Source: Reticulitermes speratus
Lineage: Eukaryota; Arthropoda; Insecta; Blattodea; Rhinotermitidae
Reading direction: 5' to 3'
Assembly (NCBI GenBank): GCA_021186555.1
Contig: JAJKFL010000002.1
Coordinates: forward strand, 29,676,001-29,740,000
DNA length: 64,000 bases
A program made the position numbers and the translations under genes. The first letter of the stretch is position 1, and every line of letters starts with the position of its first letter. Shown piece by piece: positions 39,401 through 54,400 of the stretch. The notes under the pieces are model-generated. The model saw only the letters and a list, made by a program, of their open reading frames with translations. It made no database searches and was not told where the DNA came from.

Positions 39401-42400
39401 GTACCATGTCCTGCACATTGCTGTCCAATATCAACATATGGCCTCTGAGGGCTTTCTTTAATGATCCAAACACATGAATATCAGGTGACAATAAGTCTAG
39501 GCTTTAAGCAGGATGTTTTGACAACCCCCCCACTGCAGCATGGCATTCTGTTGGTCATGCAAACTGTGGGCCACTTGTGGATAGGCAGTGTCATGCAGTA
39601 GGATGATGCAGTGAGTTTGCCTGGGCATTTGTTCTTGATCTTGGTACACAGCTTTTGAAGTGTTTGACAGTAACGGTTTGTACTGACTCTGTAGTTATGT
39701 GATTTGAAGTCCAGAAGCAGGGGTCCCTCAATGTCCCTCTGGTCATGTTCAGATAGATTCACCAGCTGATACACCACCTTTAAGCAGCACTCTACTGTCA
39801 TCCATACTAACTACTCACCTAGCTGACAGTACTGATCCACATGAGTGCCTGCCAGTGTGTTTACCCAGTCAAACGTGCAGCTGTGCCATCTACACTGCCA
39901 CAGCAGCACCGCAAATGGGTTTCAGTTGTACATGCCTCATATTTAATACATGACAGAATGTCTTCTAGAAAATTCATAAAAATTAAGACAGCACAGAATG
40001 ATACAAATGTCTTAATCGAACACCACGACCATGGCCACCATCACCACAACAATGAAGACAAAGAAGGAATAAAACAACTCACTTTAAAAATAAGCTTTAT
40101 CCACAGGAGATTAAAAAGCATCCCCTTGTGAAATTGTCAAATAACTTTTCAATTGAAGGATGAATATAATACATTTTTACTATGGCAATATACCCTATAT
40201 ATTCTTTATTGACAATCCTACTCACTACTGTTTCATATTCCTAAAGTATATTTAGATGACTTAACTGTATTACAAATTTCAGCTTTACTGAAATGTATAC
40301 CAACACAAAATATGGAAACTTAAATCATATAATAGAATCCCCAAATTCATGAATCTCTTAAACCAAGGTGACAGTATGAGAAATGTTATGTTCTTATGGT
40401 TATCCTAGACTGACAGTGGAGGCAGCAGGTTCCTCTGAATTATTGGTACACATCTACCAGACTACATGGTATCACATCCTAGGAAAAAATAATCTTCAAA
40501 CAAGGCTGTGGTTTGAAGACCAAACACTACATTCCAGGACTGCATTGTCATCTTCTTCCTTTTATTTTCATGCTTGGAAGCAAATAATGAAACCTGACAT
40601 AATCCATCCTGCAGACATCTACCATTCAGGGGAGAAACATGTGGTGTTATGAAGATAAGTGTTAGATACATGCTGCACCCCCCCCCCCCCACCCAGGTCC
40701 CAATGGGAGAAGTGCATCACGGAATTCTCTTTCTAAAAAAGGAACAAATGAAAAGTGATTCCTGTCACTCAGGCACAATATTTTCCATTTAGTGACAAAT
40801 AAACAAAGAGCTACGAACATTACTGCAAGAACATCTGCAGCAGTTCCTTCTTCTTGCGGATTGTTGTATTCAGTGACAGTAACATAACACTATACAGAAT
40901 CAAATTAAAATATTCAATAATTATGAATAAGAAAGGATTTGACAGGAAGTGGATATGACCTAACTGAGGTACTATTTCTGCACCCGTCCAGAAAAACCGA
41001 CAGAAATCACAGAAAATCTCAGCCCAGATAACAGACAACCTGGTGAAGATTCAAACCAGACATTAGAAACATCAAGAGCATTACCACTACATGGCTGCTG
41101 AAAGTCTACAAAAAAGTTTGCACACAATGGACAGGCCCAGAAGGATGTCAACTGCAGACAATTTTGAAAACTTTCATGCTGTGACATCCTTGAAGTTTAC
41201 AGGGTGAAAAAACACACTATTGAATTTGTTTTGTTCTTGTAGTACCCGTAACTGCAGCATTTCATACCTCCATCATTTCAATGTGGCGCAAGTGAGCATT
41301 CTTGCTAGTCTGAAGTTGCTGGCGAGCCTCATCAAGCTGTGTTTTCAGCTGCATAGATTCATTGTACAGGACAGAGAACTGGGACTGTAGACACTTGTAT
41401 TCTGTAGTTTCAACTATGACTGATTCAGGAAGCTGACGAATCTGTTGGGAACACAAAGAGTTTCATAAGTCTGCTAACAAACTCCATGCAGCACAGTCCC
41501 CTTAAAATGCTCACAGAGAAATTATGATTTTGTGGAACCCAAATGTTCATTCCTGTATTCACAACAGAGCACCACTGGTCCCTTTCCTGACTGGATCAAA
41601 GCACTCCACATCCTCCATTCTATTTCTTTAAGATCAATTTTAATAGTACACTATCTTGCCAGTCTTGTCAGTGGTCTCCTTCCTTCAGGTTTCCCACCAA
41701 AACTCTGTATGCATTTGTCTTCTCTTGGCAGAGAACTTGGCATCCACCCATCTTGCCGTCTCATCCCCTTTCATTCCCTGCCCAACTCATCCTCCTCAGT
41801 TTGATCACCCTTAAAATATTTGATGGATACAGAGAAATAGGATGGTAGGATATGAACTTGATTCATTTGACTCAGGACAGGGACCAGTGGCAGTCTCTTG
41901 TGAACACTGTAATGAACCTTTCCCATCCACAAAATGATGGGAATTTCTGACTAGCATCAGTTAACATCAATTACTATCAATTCCTGCACCATGCTACTAA
42001 TTTAACAGGTGTTACAAATGGATCTGCTTCCACGTTTCTGGAAAAGAAATTACTCTCCACTTCATCCCACAAACAAACTGAACAGGCAGAAATACCGTAT
42101 ATTCTCAAATCTAATCCACACCTTTTTACAGTTTTAGAGGGCTAAAAAATCAGATGCGGATTAGATTCGCGGTCGAGAGCTGGATTTTGAAAAAATGATT
42201 GAGCTGCTGTACGTGCCATAAGAACAATACAATACAATAATCTATTATTTTATTATTTATTATTATAATTTATTATTCATCAGACTCGCCGTCATCACTC
42301 ATAACTGAATCGTTATCCGTGCTCTCCACCCAGTCACTATCATCTTTATCTTCAACATCATCCTCCCATACAATGTCATCTTCGGATCCGCTGATCGCTG

Positions 42401-45400
42401 CCTTGTGTTTCCGCCACAGTCGAACGTTGCTTTCATCAACTCCAAAAACTGCAGCGGCTTTGCGGTTTCCATTCTCCTCTGTGCACCGAATAACTTCACG
42501 TTTAAACTTTGCCGTATATGAGAGTCGTTTAGATTTCAGGCGTCCCTCTTCCATAACTACGGTACACGACAAATTGGAACAAGCACCTCCCACATTTCAA
42601 CAACTAAGGCGCGAGCTGGATTCAGACGAGATTGCGCACGTCTGTTGAGAAAGGCCCCGCCTCACGGTATCGGTATGACTCATCGGCCCCAGGCGTGGCG
42701 TCGTATTTTAACACATTGGTAACATCCAATATTATTCAATCAGTCGCCCCGTGGGCAAGGGGTGGTTGAAGGAAAGGTGCGGATTAGAACCGCGAACTAA
42801 CTTTTTTCGTTTAAGAAATCGCCAAAAACTTGAGTGTGGATTAGATTCGGATGCGGATTAGATTTGAGAATATACGGTAAATGTCATGTGCCACAGATGA
42901 TTAACATACACTTCCATCAATCCTATATGAACAATGTGTGCATAATCATCACCATTCATTATGGAAAAGCACCCAGCATTGTTTCAAATTGATCTGTTTG
43001 TGTGAAATACATCAATTTAGATAGTAAAGATGTCTTAAAATGCATTAATTGGAAATTTTCTTGAAAAGTTTGCAACAAAATAAACTTCTCAGATGGGAAA
43101 ACATAAGCGAGAAACTTATTACATAGGGAATTTCAACAATGCACTTTACGGCTAAGACTTCAAGAACTTCTTATACAGGAAACTTTGTGTATTTTGTTCA
43201 CAGTTAATATGAAATACAATGTGTCAACATCTATTATCACTACTCTTGCCATAATGTGTCAGCAACACAAGAGCTGTGCCTAGTACACTGGGCATGTAAG
43301 TTAAGATTCTGGCCTACATGAACATATTTCACTTAATATCGGAACATGTTTCTGTCAACATACTGATCTTGGAAATTAAATAATTTATAAACATGCAATC
43401 ACAGCATGCACCCAAGATGCCTGCTTTAGATCCAGAAACTATAATCAACCTGTCTGTGTTGGAAATTTAACACGACTTCATATATAATTATATCACTAAT
43501 AAAAAAAAAACATGCACACAATTAATTATGAATAATCATTACTCACATCCATCTTCAGTTTCTCAACTTCTTTGAGTGCGTCTCTATGCTGTTGATGCAG
43601 TTTATCTAGCTCCTGAAGGCGGTTGTTAGCCAACTCCCGAAGTTCTTCTACTTCTTTCTGGAGGTCTTCCAGCTAAGAAAACAAACAAATTAGTACACTC
43701 AACTTCAAAAGTTTAAACCACCATTCCAACAATTCATATTTTTGTCAATTTTCTTACAGTTGCATTAATGCCCATATTCCCACATAAGGTCATTTGTCAC
43801 AACACATGCTTGACATCGGTAGGAAATATGGCTCCATTCTGCTGGTGCAACCTGGAAGCCATAGCCTATTAAGTGTACACGAAGACAATAGAGACAGGAA
43901 ATTATATCTGAAAATCAATTTTCTTTTCCCCAATTTCAAATTGAAAGTATATGGAGCAGTCAGAATGTAATGCCTCCTATTTTCATCTCCTTACATTCTT
44001 CTTTTATGAGAGTAACACTACAACAGTTAAGTCCTTGAACATTCTTGATCATATTCTATCAGTCACAACTATTTCACTCGATTGAAGCCAACACCACAGT
44101 TGATTCTAAGATGGCAGAGACTGACATGCAATAGAAACAATCAGCAGTGATAAAGAGTTTTTGGTTGCTGATGACGAGGAGTGATGCCTCACAACATCCA
44201 TCAGGTTGTTTAACTGATTTGTGGCAACAATCACATAATAACAGATGAATTATGCTCCACCCTATCCACCAGTAAAGGCAGTGTAATGGCAATTACTGAA
44301 GAGCTTGGCTACCCCAAGGTCTGTGTTTGGTGGGCACCAAAAATGATGACAGATGCATGTAACAAGACAAGGAAAGCAACTGCCACTTATCTTTTGCACC
44401 ACTACAACACTGGAGGTCAGGGCTCCCCATCACAATTATCATGGGGGATGAAACATGGGTCCACCATTCAGAACCCAAATCCAATTGACAATTGATGGAC
44501 AGGTTCCATACTACATCCAAGGAAGAAGAAATTCAAGTGTACACTGTCAGCTGAAAAAATCATGGTTACCACCTTCTGGGGTGAGAAAGGTGTTATACTT
44601 GAAAACATGTTGCCTAGGGGACAACAGTGAACTGCAACCAATATACTGAAACACTAAGAAGTCTGAATGCTTGCCTTTGTTCAGTTTGTCCCACAAGAAA
44701 AATGTCTTGAAGTGTTGCTCCCCGCCAAGACATCGCTAGGCCGCACACAAGCGTGCGTACCACAGAGGTCATCACAAACTTTTGCATTGAAAATGTTGCC
44801 ACATCCACCCTACAGTCCTGACTTCACACCATCAGATTATCACCTGTTTGGTCCTTTGAAAAAATGCATGCAAGAACACCATTACACTAATGACCAGGCA
44901 CTGTGGAATGGTGTGCACCAGTGGCTGCAGAGGAAGGAGAGCAATTTTATATTATTCATACCGTGCACTGTCATCAATCAAACATAAAACACTTAACCAA
45001 CAAATGCACTCTTATTATTATTTTTATTATTATTTTCTAGATATATACAATCCCTGTAAACCAGTCCAACATGTTTTGATCCCAGGAAGGGATTGAAACG
45101 TGTTGGACTGGTTTACAGGGCTTATAGATCATATCTAAAAAAAACAATAATAATAATAATAATAAGAGTGCATTTATTGGTCGGGTGTTTTATGTTTGAG
45201 GGAGAGCAACTTTGCCAGGTGGGAATACACGCTCTTGATCAAAGGTGGAAGACTGTCAACAAAGATAGAGAATACACTGAAACATTGGAACAAGAGGCAG
45301 GCTCCCATAAGCACAGCAATGAACCTTTGGGTTCCATAAGATGCAGGAATTTCTTGTCTAGATAAGGCAATATTAGTTTCTCATGAAGGATTCTGCTCTG

Positions 45401-48400
45401 TGAAGTTAATTAGTTAGTTATGTTTGGGACAACAGGGACATGAGAGTTACCTTTTTCTGAGATACACTGGTGTTGACTACAGGTTTCACTATACCCTTAT
45501 CATCACCATGTATCTGCTGATAAGTTTTGAGTTTCTCAATGGCTTCTGCCAAGTGGTTCTCCAGCTTGTCATTTCGAGACTGTACTTTCAGTAATTCATA
45601 CTGCAAATCATCAATCTGGTTTCGGAGTTCAGCTGCTTCTGTCTCTTTTCCTGTTAAACTGTCTTGAAGTTCTGCCATCTATTTGAACAATATTCAGTAA
45701 AATAAATTAATGTGATTTGACCTACAGCTACAGTTACTTCATGGTACCCAAATTATGCATTTTAAAAATGAAAAGGTGATTAAAAGACTTGACATAAAAC
45801 AAAGGATTTAACCAAACATGTAAACAGTGTGTGGCCAATTTTTACCCTCTTGTGAAAATATTTTAGCTGCTCTTATGTATTACTTTCTGTGGAATATTAA
45901 TTTAAATTCAATTCACCAACATTCAAACACACAAAAAAGGCTTCATCAAAACTCATCGAGCATATGTACCTTCAGTGAAATAGTATGGTACTTTTCATGT
46001 AATGATGTGTTCAGTGCTTGCAAATTCCTGTTTTCTCCTTGAATTTCAATGTTGGCTTGTCGGATTGTCTCATCCATATTTGGAGCTTCATCTACAAAAG
46101 ATATCACACAAATCTTATTAACGATGTGTACACAAGCAGAATTTGAATGGCAGACTACTCTGGTGGTATTCCTCAACCCAGGAACACCACATTCCAGAAG
46201 TTTAAAGTAAATGCTTGAATGACCATTCTGAAAGAAGAAATCTGTAATGGATAATCCCTGTCACATAAAAAAGTAGATTAGCATGGTCCTCACCTCTGAT
46301 TTTCACATGTTCACTTTTTCAGACTATTTTGCTTGCCAGTGAGACACATACTTGCATCATATTCAGTTTTGCTGTCTTCAGAATAGCCAATTAACAATTA
46401 TTTTTCACCATTTATTCCAGCTCCTCTCCCCCCCCCGCCCCTCCACACACAATCATATTCCGATTCTTCCTTCTTCCATGGCGTTACAGCCCGGGGTGGG
46501 CCAAAGCCTCCTTCTTTTGGGATTTCATCCCGAAGGTTTCCTGGTCGGTAAGTGTACATTCTGTAGTGAGTGACCGGATCACTGACCGCAGAAGTTTTTG
46601 CTCGATCCTGATGAGACTGCCAGAGCCACCTGGCAGGCAGTCAGGAGACTTGGGTGAGAAATGGCCGCTTGAATTTTGCTTACGGACACTACCAGTTCTA
46701 TTCATGCCCGAAGGTTCTTTTACATGCCGTAAATCTACGACATGGGACCGACGGCTTTACTTCCCCTCCGAAGGAAGTGGTGCTCCGGATTTTTATCACT
46801 CATATTCCAATTAGCTCTTGAAATTGTCAGAAATATATCTGCAATATGTTCCTCATTTTGAAATGTGATGCTGGGAAAGGATGGAGAAGATCACTTGGGC
46901 CGATTGTGCAAAAAATGAAAAAGTATTACAAAGAGTCAAGGAGGAAAGGAACATCCTACATACAATAAAAAGAAGGAAGGCTACCTGGATTGGTCACACC
47001 TTGTGTAGGAACTCTTTCTAAAACATGTTATTGAAGGAAAGATAGAAGTGATGGAAAGAGGAGGAAGCAAACGTAAGCAGCTACTGAATGACCTTAAGGA
47101 AATGAGAAGATACTGGAAATTGAAACAGGAAGCACTAGATTGCACTCTCTGCAGATCTCCCTTTGGAAGAGGCTATGGACCTGTCATAAGACAGACTACA
47201 TGATGATGCTCCTTCTGTACTTAAAACAACCCTATCTCCCCATGACCCATTGGTGCTCTATTCACTGTTCCCTCTTCATAAACCTCCCACACCATTCTGT
47301 AAATGTCACTGGCATTTCTTCCAGTTTTACTTAAAATACTAATTACTTAGTCTAACAACAATCTAAACTCAGTGAACTACACTTTGCACATCCAGCACCA
47401 CTATAGTGTACGAGGTGCTACCCAAAAGTTCAGGGAACTTGCCCATAAAAAAAAAAATTGCTTATCATAACTCCTAGTTTCCGCCGTCTCCTTCGAAGTA
47501 GTCCCCTTGGGCATGGATACAGCGATCCCAGCACTTTTTCCATGATTCCATGCATCCCTGGAAGTCTTCAAGTGTGAGTGTTTTAAGCACCTCCTGCGAT
47601 TCTGCCTGGATCTCCTCAATTGTGTCAAAACGACGGCCTTTCAATCGAAATTTCATTTTAGGGAACAGGAAAAAGACGCAGGGGGCAAAGTCAGGCGAAT
47701 AGGGTGGGTGGGGAATCACTGTCGTGTTTTTGGAAGCCAAAAACTGCTGAGCAACGAGCGATGTGTGGGCGGGCGTGTTGTCGTGGTGGAGAACCCAGCT
47801 GTTGTTCTCCCACTTTTCCGGACGTTTGAGCCTAATGCTCTCCCGTAGCCGCTTTAAAACTTCACAATAAAACTTCCCGTTGACAGTTTGACCAGGGGGG
47901 ACAAATTCCTTGTGGACAATGCCTTGGATGTCCCCCCCACCCCCCCATAAAAAACCACCACCAACAACAACAATAACAACCCTGATCAACATGGACTTCA
48001 CATTGCTGCAAACTTGACGTGCTTTTTTTGGCCGCGGTGAATTTGGCGACTTCCACTGCGATGACTGCTGCTTAGTCTTAGGGTCATAACCGTAAACCCA
48101 TGACTCATCACCGGTTATGACCTTTGAGATGAAGTTGGGGTCATCTCTTGCTTCATCTTTGAGTTCAGTGCAGACAGCAACGCGATGTTCATTTTGGTCG
48201 TTGCTCAGCAGTCTCGGCACAAATTTTGCAGCAATGCGTCTCACGTTCAAATCGTCTGACAAGATGCGTTGCACGGACCCGTACGATATTCCTACGATCG
48301 CACAAACATCATGGATTGTTCGTCTACGATCTGCAACCATAGCCTCTTGCACTTTCGCGATGTTTTCCAGTGTTGTGCTTGTCGATGGTCGTCCTGAACG

Positions 48401-51400
48401 CTCATCGTCGTCGACAGACGTTCGTCCATCCTTAAAGCATTTGTACCACAAAAAAGTTTTACTTTGACTCATAGCATTGTCACCAAATGCTTCCACAAGC
48501 ATGCGGTGGGTTTCTACAGCAGTTTTTTTAAGCTTAAAGCAAAATTTGATACACATTATTTGCTCCTTAAAATCTGCCATTTATGCAGGTTTAAAAAATC
48601 GCCAAACCACTACAACACAATGTTACAAAAACGCACGAAACTCAAGAACGTGGCCTCTCGCCTTCACGGCTGTTGGCACACTAATTCACAAAGGGTACTG
48701 CTCACCCCATCTAGCGGCGGCAGGCCATACCACAACCGGTTTGCGCGTGGAATTCAAATTCCCGAACTTTTGGGTAGCACCTCGTATATCGCTCGACAAA
48801 ATATTCACCTGACAGAATTCTTTTAATGTAACAAATTTTAAACAAATCATATTAATCAGACAAGAAGACAACAAAAATACATAACCAAGTAACATGTAAT
48901 GACCATTTGAATGCAAGATCCTATGAAAACAATTTGTAACTTCAAAATGGACAAATAATATGCTTCAATACATACATATGGTGATTCTCAGTTGAATTAT
49001 TGAGCTGACCAAGTAGAAAGCACTATGTCATGGAACTACTGTACGTATCATAAATAAATCATATTATGTTGATTCAGCTAAAACACAACTTACGAAAATA
49101 TGCTAAAATGCCATCAATACCAAATAATAGCAGTAAATCTCACATATTTAACCTCATGACCTACCTAAATCAGATTACCTAATACTTGAGGCCTATTCAG
49201 TTAATAACATAAAAAAAGTGGTAGATGTACCTAAAATTTAAAATCTCGAAGTTCATACAAAAGAAAAAGCAGCACAGTCAGCACAAGTTTGACAGCTCTC
49301 ATGTGTACATGGACACTATCACATATACAAGCAATAGTGTAACACATCAAGCAGTTTACTACATGACTCCCGCCTGCCTTGGAACCTTTCGTAGAACACC
49401 ACGATCAGTACTTGTAGATTATACCTAATATGTCTAATTCTGCACAAAGAACAATAAAAAGTACACCAAACAAAAGTACAGTGAAACTCTCTGAAAACAT
49501 TTTTGAAAATGCCAAAAAAAATCTCTTATTAAGCAGAAAACCTCTGAAAAGGGTTTGACTGAAAATTTCTATTTCTTTACTTTTTAAGAACTTATATGTA
49601 TGCTAAATTTGTGTAACCTGCAGCAGTCTTACCACATTCTCACCTGCGTCTGATGTTCCAAGCATTGTGCCAGTAACGTTTCTCACAGGAATACCTATTT
49701 TTTTGCGATTTTGATGTAGACACATTTGGACTGCCATCTACATTATTATGTTCAGCTTTTCCGATATTGGGAGTGGCTTGCATTTTATGCCCGTTTTTAA
49801 TGTTGCTATGTGCGCGGACGCGTTATGAAATCAGCGAAAAGATCTAAAGACAATGTTAATTCAATTTTAAACTCTTTTCACTGAAGCGTTCAGTTCAGAA
49901 ACAACTGCAACAAGTTTCAGATTAAAAACCACACTGCTCCATCATGTAATTTTCCCCACATCTTAACGGGGTGCATCCACAGATTTTTATGTTTTATGTA
50001 TCAAACAAGCGATGTTAATAGAGACTATGACATCAAAGTTCTTTTAGCGAGTGGTAGTAGCCACGTTGATAGTGTGTTCAGTAATTAATTGCTCTACTGG
50101 ACGAAAACTTGCACACATATACAGAGCAAATTGAACAAAAAATGTAAACTATTTTGTGCACATAATACTTCAAATTACTGAAATTCAAGTATAAAACATT
50201 TGCAGTCACAGTGTGTTCTGTTACAGGACAATGCAAATCAGTTTGTTGCGACATGCGCAACAGAAAGTGTAACAGACATGCAAGGGACAGGATTTTGATA
50301 TGCTAATAGCAATTGTAATAACTTCTCATTCAGAGCGGCTAGAAGTCATTGATAGCTAGGACCAGAATGCTTGTATGAAAGTCTATACTCAACAGGGGGC
50401 TTGGCTGCCTGCAAACAGGAGGGGACTCAGACATCCTGTTTGCACATGGTCAGTCTGCCTGAAGTTTTCACACTGGTAACATCGTTTAAAAATATTACAT
50501 ACATAATGCAACTAGATGCAAGTTGATTTCAAGTTGGCAATGGGACATTTTTGTCCAGGCCTGTCTTTCCGTGCTATGCTGCCACGCTGGCATTATGTGA
50601 GCAAAAAGACTGCACACATGTACACTACCAAATAACATTAACAGCAGCATGGCTAGAAGCAAAAATGACTGATGCAGTAACTATGGTGAAGGAAGAGGCT
50701 CAGTAATGGGGACAGACTGAATGCAGTCTTTGAATCATGGGAAAAATATAACACCCATGCGCCATGAGGTTGCGTCATTCTGCTGCGTAAAACTCATATG
50801 CAGAAATGAACTTGGAGATTAACCTATACCAACAGACATCATCATTTCAACACTGTAGTTTGGAAATAAAAAGAATAAAAATATGAAGAAATTGTTTACG
50901 ATTTTGATATGGAAATGTAAAAAATGGGTAAAAATTTTGTTTTGTCATGACATTTTCATGCTTCTTAGGAGGGAAATTTTCTTATGCAGTGTCATATTAC
51001 AAGGGCAATGTGTAATGCTTCTCAAGTGGGAGAGTTTTGGTGATCTTTTATCCTGATGTCACAGACAAAAAAACTTCTGCACCAGGGATGTTTTAGGCAA
51101 GTTTCACTGTAATAAAAACAAAAATTGCCCATGCAATAAATGCAAGAATAGTAAAAAGATTCTAGGATTTGAACATGAAAGTCTTCTGGGATATGACACT
51201 GTGTCAATTGGTAACTAGTTAAACATGTCAGTAACTAATTACCAATAGAAAAGGCCTCATACCTCAGAAGACTTTAATCTTCATCAACAATGCTGTAAAG
51301 GCCTTAACCACACATTACAGAATTGTGTTTAAACAGTTCTTGCATCAGAACCCCACTCACACATACATCACATAAAATTTACCAAATGCCATAATAATGT

Positions 51401-54400
51401 GAAGCATAATCAACAAAGTGCCTTACGAAGAAGAACATACACAGCAAGAGACATAGGGTACTGCAAATTATTGCTACATTTAAAACTAAAAAATAAAAAA
51501 GCAGAGCAAGCATACACTGATCACAAGATGGGAGAAGATTCCAATAACCTCCATCCAGTTCGCCTTTGAGAGCAAGTGTAATCTTCTCATTTCTTTGCAT
51601 AAGACGATCAAAGGCTTGAATGACTTTTGCAACAGCTCGTTTTGATACTTGAACTCGATTTGCTAATTTTTCATCCAATTCTTCCTTGTCCCAAGTTGAC
51701 AGCTGCATCAAGAATGAAGTTGTTGCTTCATTTTCATCTGTAAACAAAGATTGGTCAGTATTAAGCTAATTTTAAAGACACACACACAACGCATACACAC
51801 TGAAAATTAGATGATAGTCTTAATATACTAAAAATCCATTTTTTGTATGCCTATGTGCAAAACATAAAATATGAATTTTTATTGTGTTATAATGATTCTG
51901 ATATAATGAATGCTTTCCTGCAACTGTTATTTTCCCACACTTGGATTTCTTTCTTTCTTTCTTATTCTTCTTCGTCTTACAAATACAGAGAATTATTCAT
52001 TCACCTTGGTCAAAGCACTTCACTAAACACAGGAAACCTTCACTGGAGAAAACCTAACAATAGTTAATGTTGCAGAGGGAAATAATGTTTGTTCTGAAAA
52101 TCACATGAAACACATAAATACACTCTACACATAAAACACAGTTTTTCTAATGTTAAAACCAGTGACAACATACAATAACTATTGCACTTTAAGAAGTTAA
52201 ACATACTTCGGTTCTCAGATTCATCTGCTGTTTCAGCATCAAACCGCTGCAGAAGGACTCGTATGTCTTCATTTAGTTGATTCCAGTAACGATTTACTAC
52301 ATTAAGAACAGCATCATCTTGAGTCTGTCGTTTTTCCAACTGTTCAATGCGCTGACGAAGTTCAGCTTCTGATCGGTGTCGCTGCTCCAGGCGCTGAAGA
52401 AAAGTAGCATATATAATAAAAGAAGCAACAATATATTTGTTTTTCATTATGTTCTTCCCATTAACACGCAGAGTAAATTCCTATATATAATACCAGAGAG
52501 CATACCAAATGATTATTCTTCAACTTTGCACGATTTTGTAAGAATGGTACACTGCAAGCAATACCAAGAGGACTTCAAACTAAAGAGTTTGGATCCAAAA
52601 CATGTGGATATTTAGTTACATCTAGTACACTGCCATGCTGGAAGAATTTGTGTTCTTGAGAGCTATGATGATGCTTATATTATCTGCAAATTCCCTCTGC
52701 ACTAGGGCTGTGGTCAGGAATCACATAAAACAGTGTCTGTTCCTATAGGTTCCAGGTTCTGCAAGTGGAACACACAAGTAAATGAACATCAATTTTATCC
52801 ACTGTTCATGGAATAAAATAGACTTGAACATATGATGACCTACTTCTTTTAGCAGTTCTAATGATAGTTAAAGAAAAGGACTCAGTATACAGTACCAGGT
52901 ATTATTTGAGCAGCTGATTTAGGCAAATATTTATGAAATTCTCTTCTGCTACAAAACCTAAAGATTCATGACTGTATGGACAAGAAAACAGGCAATGGGC
53001 CATAACCTAGGACAGTTCAATCCAATTCTCATCTTAATAACCTACTTCTCTCATACGAGGTGCTATCCAAAAGTTCCCGAAATGTATCAAAAAAAAAACC
53101 CAGACACACTCAAAGTCCTAATTGCCACCATCCCCTTCAAAGTAGTCCCCTTGGGAGCGTACACAACAATCCCAACGATTCTGCCACGATCGGAAGCTGT
53201 CCTGGAAGTCCTTTTGTGTCAGCGTCTTCAGTACCTTCTGCGATTCGGCCTGGATCTCCTCTACGGTGTCAAATCTTTGCCCTTTCAACTTGATTTTCAT
53301 TTTGGGGAAGAGGAAGAAGTCACAGGGGGCTAAATCAGATGATAAGGGGGGTGGGGGACAACTGTCATGTTTTTGGAGGCCAAAAAATGCTGCACAGCCA
53401 AAGCAGTGTGCGCGGGTGGTGGAGCACCTAGTTGTTCATGTGCCATTTGCCTGGCTGCTTCCGCCTCATGCCCTCCCTAAGGCGCTTCAGGACGTCGCAG
53501 TAGAACTTAGCATTGACAGTCTGACCTGAAGGCACGAATTCCTTATGGATAATCCCGTCAATATCGAAAAAGCAGATCAGCATTGACTTCACATTGCTTT
53601 TCACTTGCCGCGCTTTCTTCAGCCGGGGTGAAGATGGACACTTCCACTGGGACAATTGCTGTTCTGTTTCAGGGTCGTACCCATAAATCCAACTTTCATC
53701 ACCAGTTACGACTTTGGAAAGGAAGTCTGGGTCATTTCTGACCTGCTCCTCAAGTTCCATGCAGACTTCCAGCCGATGTTACTTCTAGTCGTCAGTCAGC
53801 AGCCTTGGCACAAATTTTGCAGCAATCCGCCTCATGTTGAGTTCGTCCAACAAAATGCGTTGGCATGTTCCGTATGACAGTACCAAAATGTTGCAAACGT
53901 CTTGGATAGTTTGCCTACGGTCCTCACGGATCACCTCACGCACTTTCGCAACATTTTCCGGCATTGTGCCGGTTGAAGGTCGTCCAGAACGTTCGTCATT
54001 GTCAACTGACATTTGGCCATTTTTAAACCGGTTAGACCAGTCATAAGTTTGCGTCTGACCCAAAGTGTCATCACCAAATGCTTGTTTAATCATTTGGTGA
54101 GTTTTTGCCGCACAACTGCCAAGTTTGAAGCAAAACTTGATGCAAACACGCTGCTCCTTCACGTCCACCCTTCGAACAAAAAAAATTCGCAAAATGGCAC
54201 AAACATGACATTATAAAAACGCGTAGATCCAAAGAATGTGTGCACTCAGCATGAAGCCATGTCGCACATTGCTTCACAAAGGATACATGCAGCGCTACCA
54301 GGTGCCATTAGTTCGTACTAAAACCGATTCCCTCGCGACATTCAAATTTCGGGAATTTTTGGGTAGCACCTCATATCTATTTTAATACTATCCTGCCACC

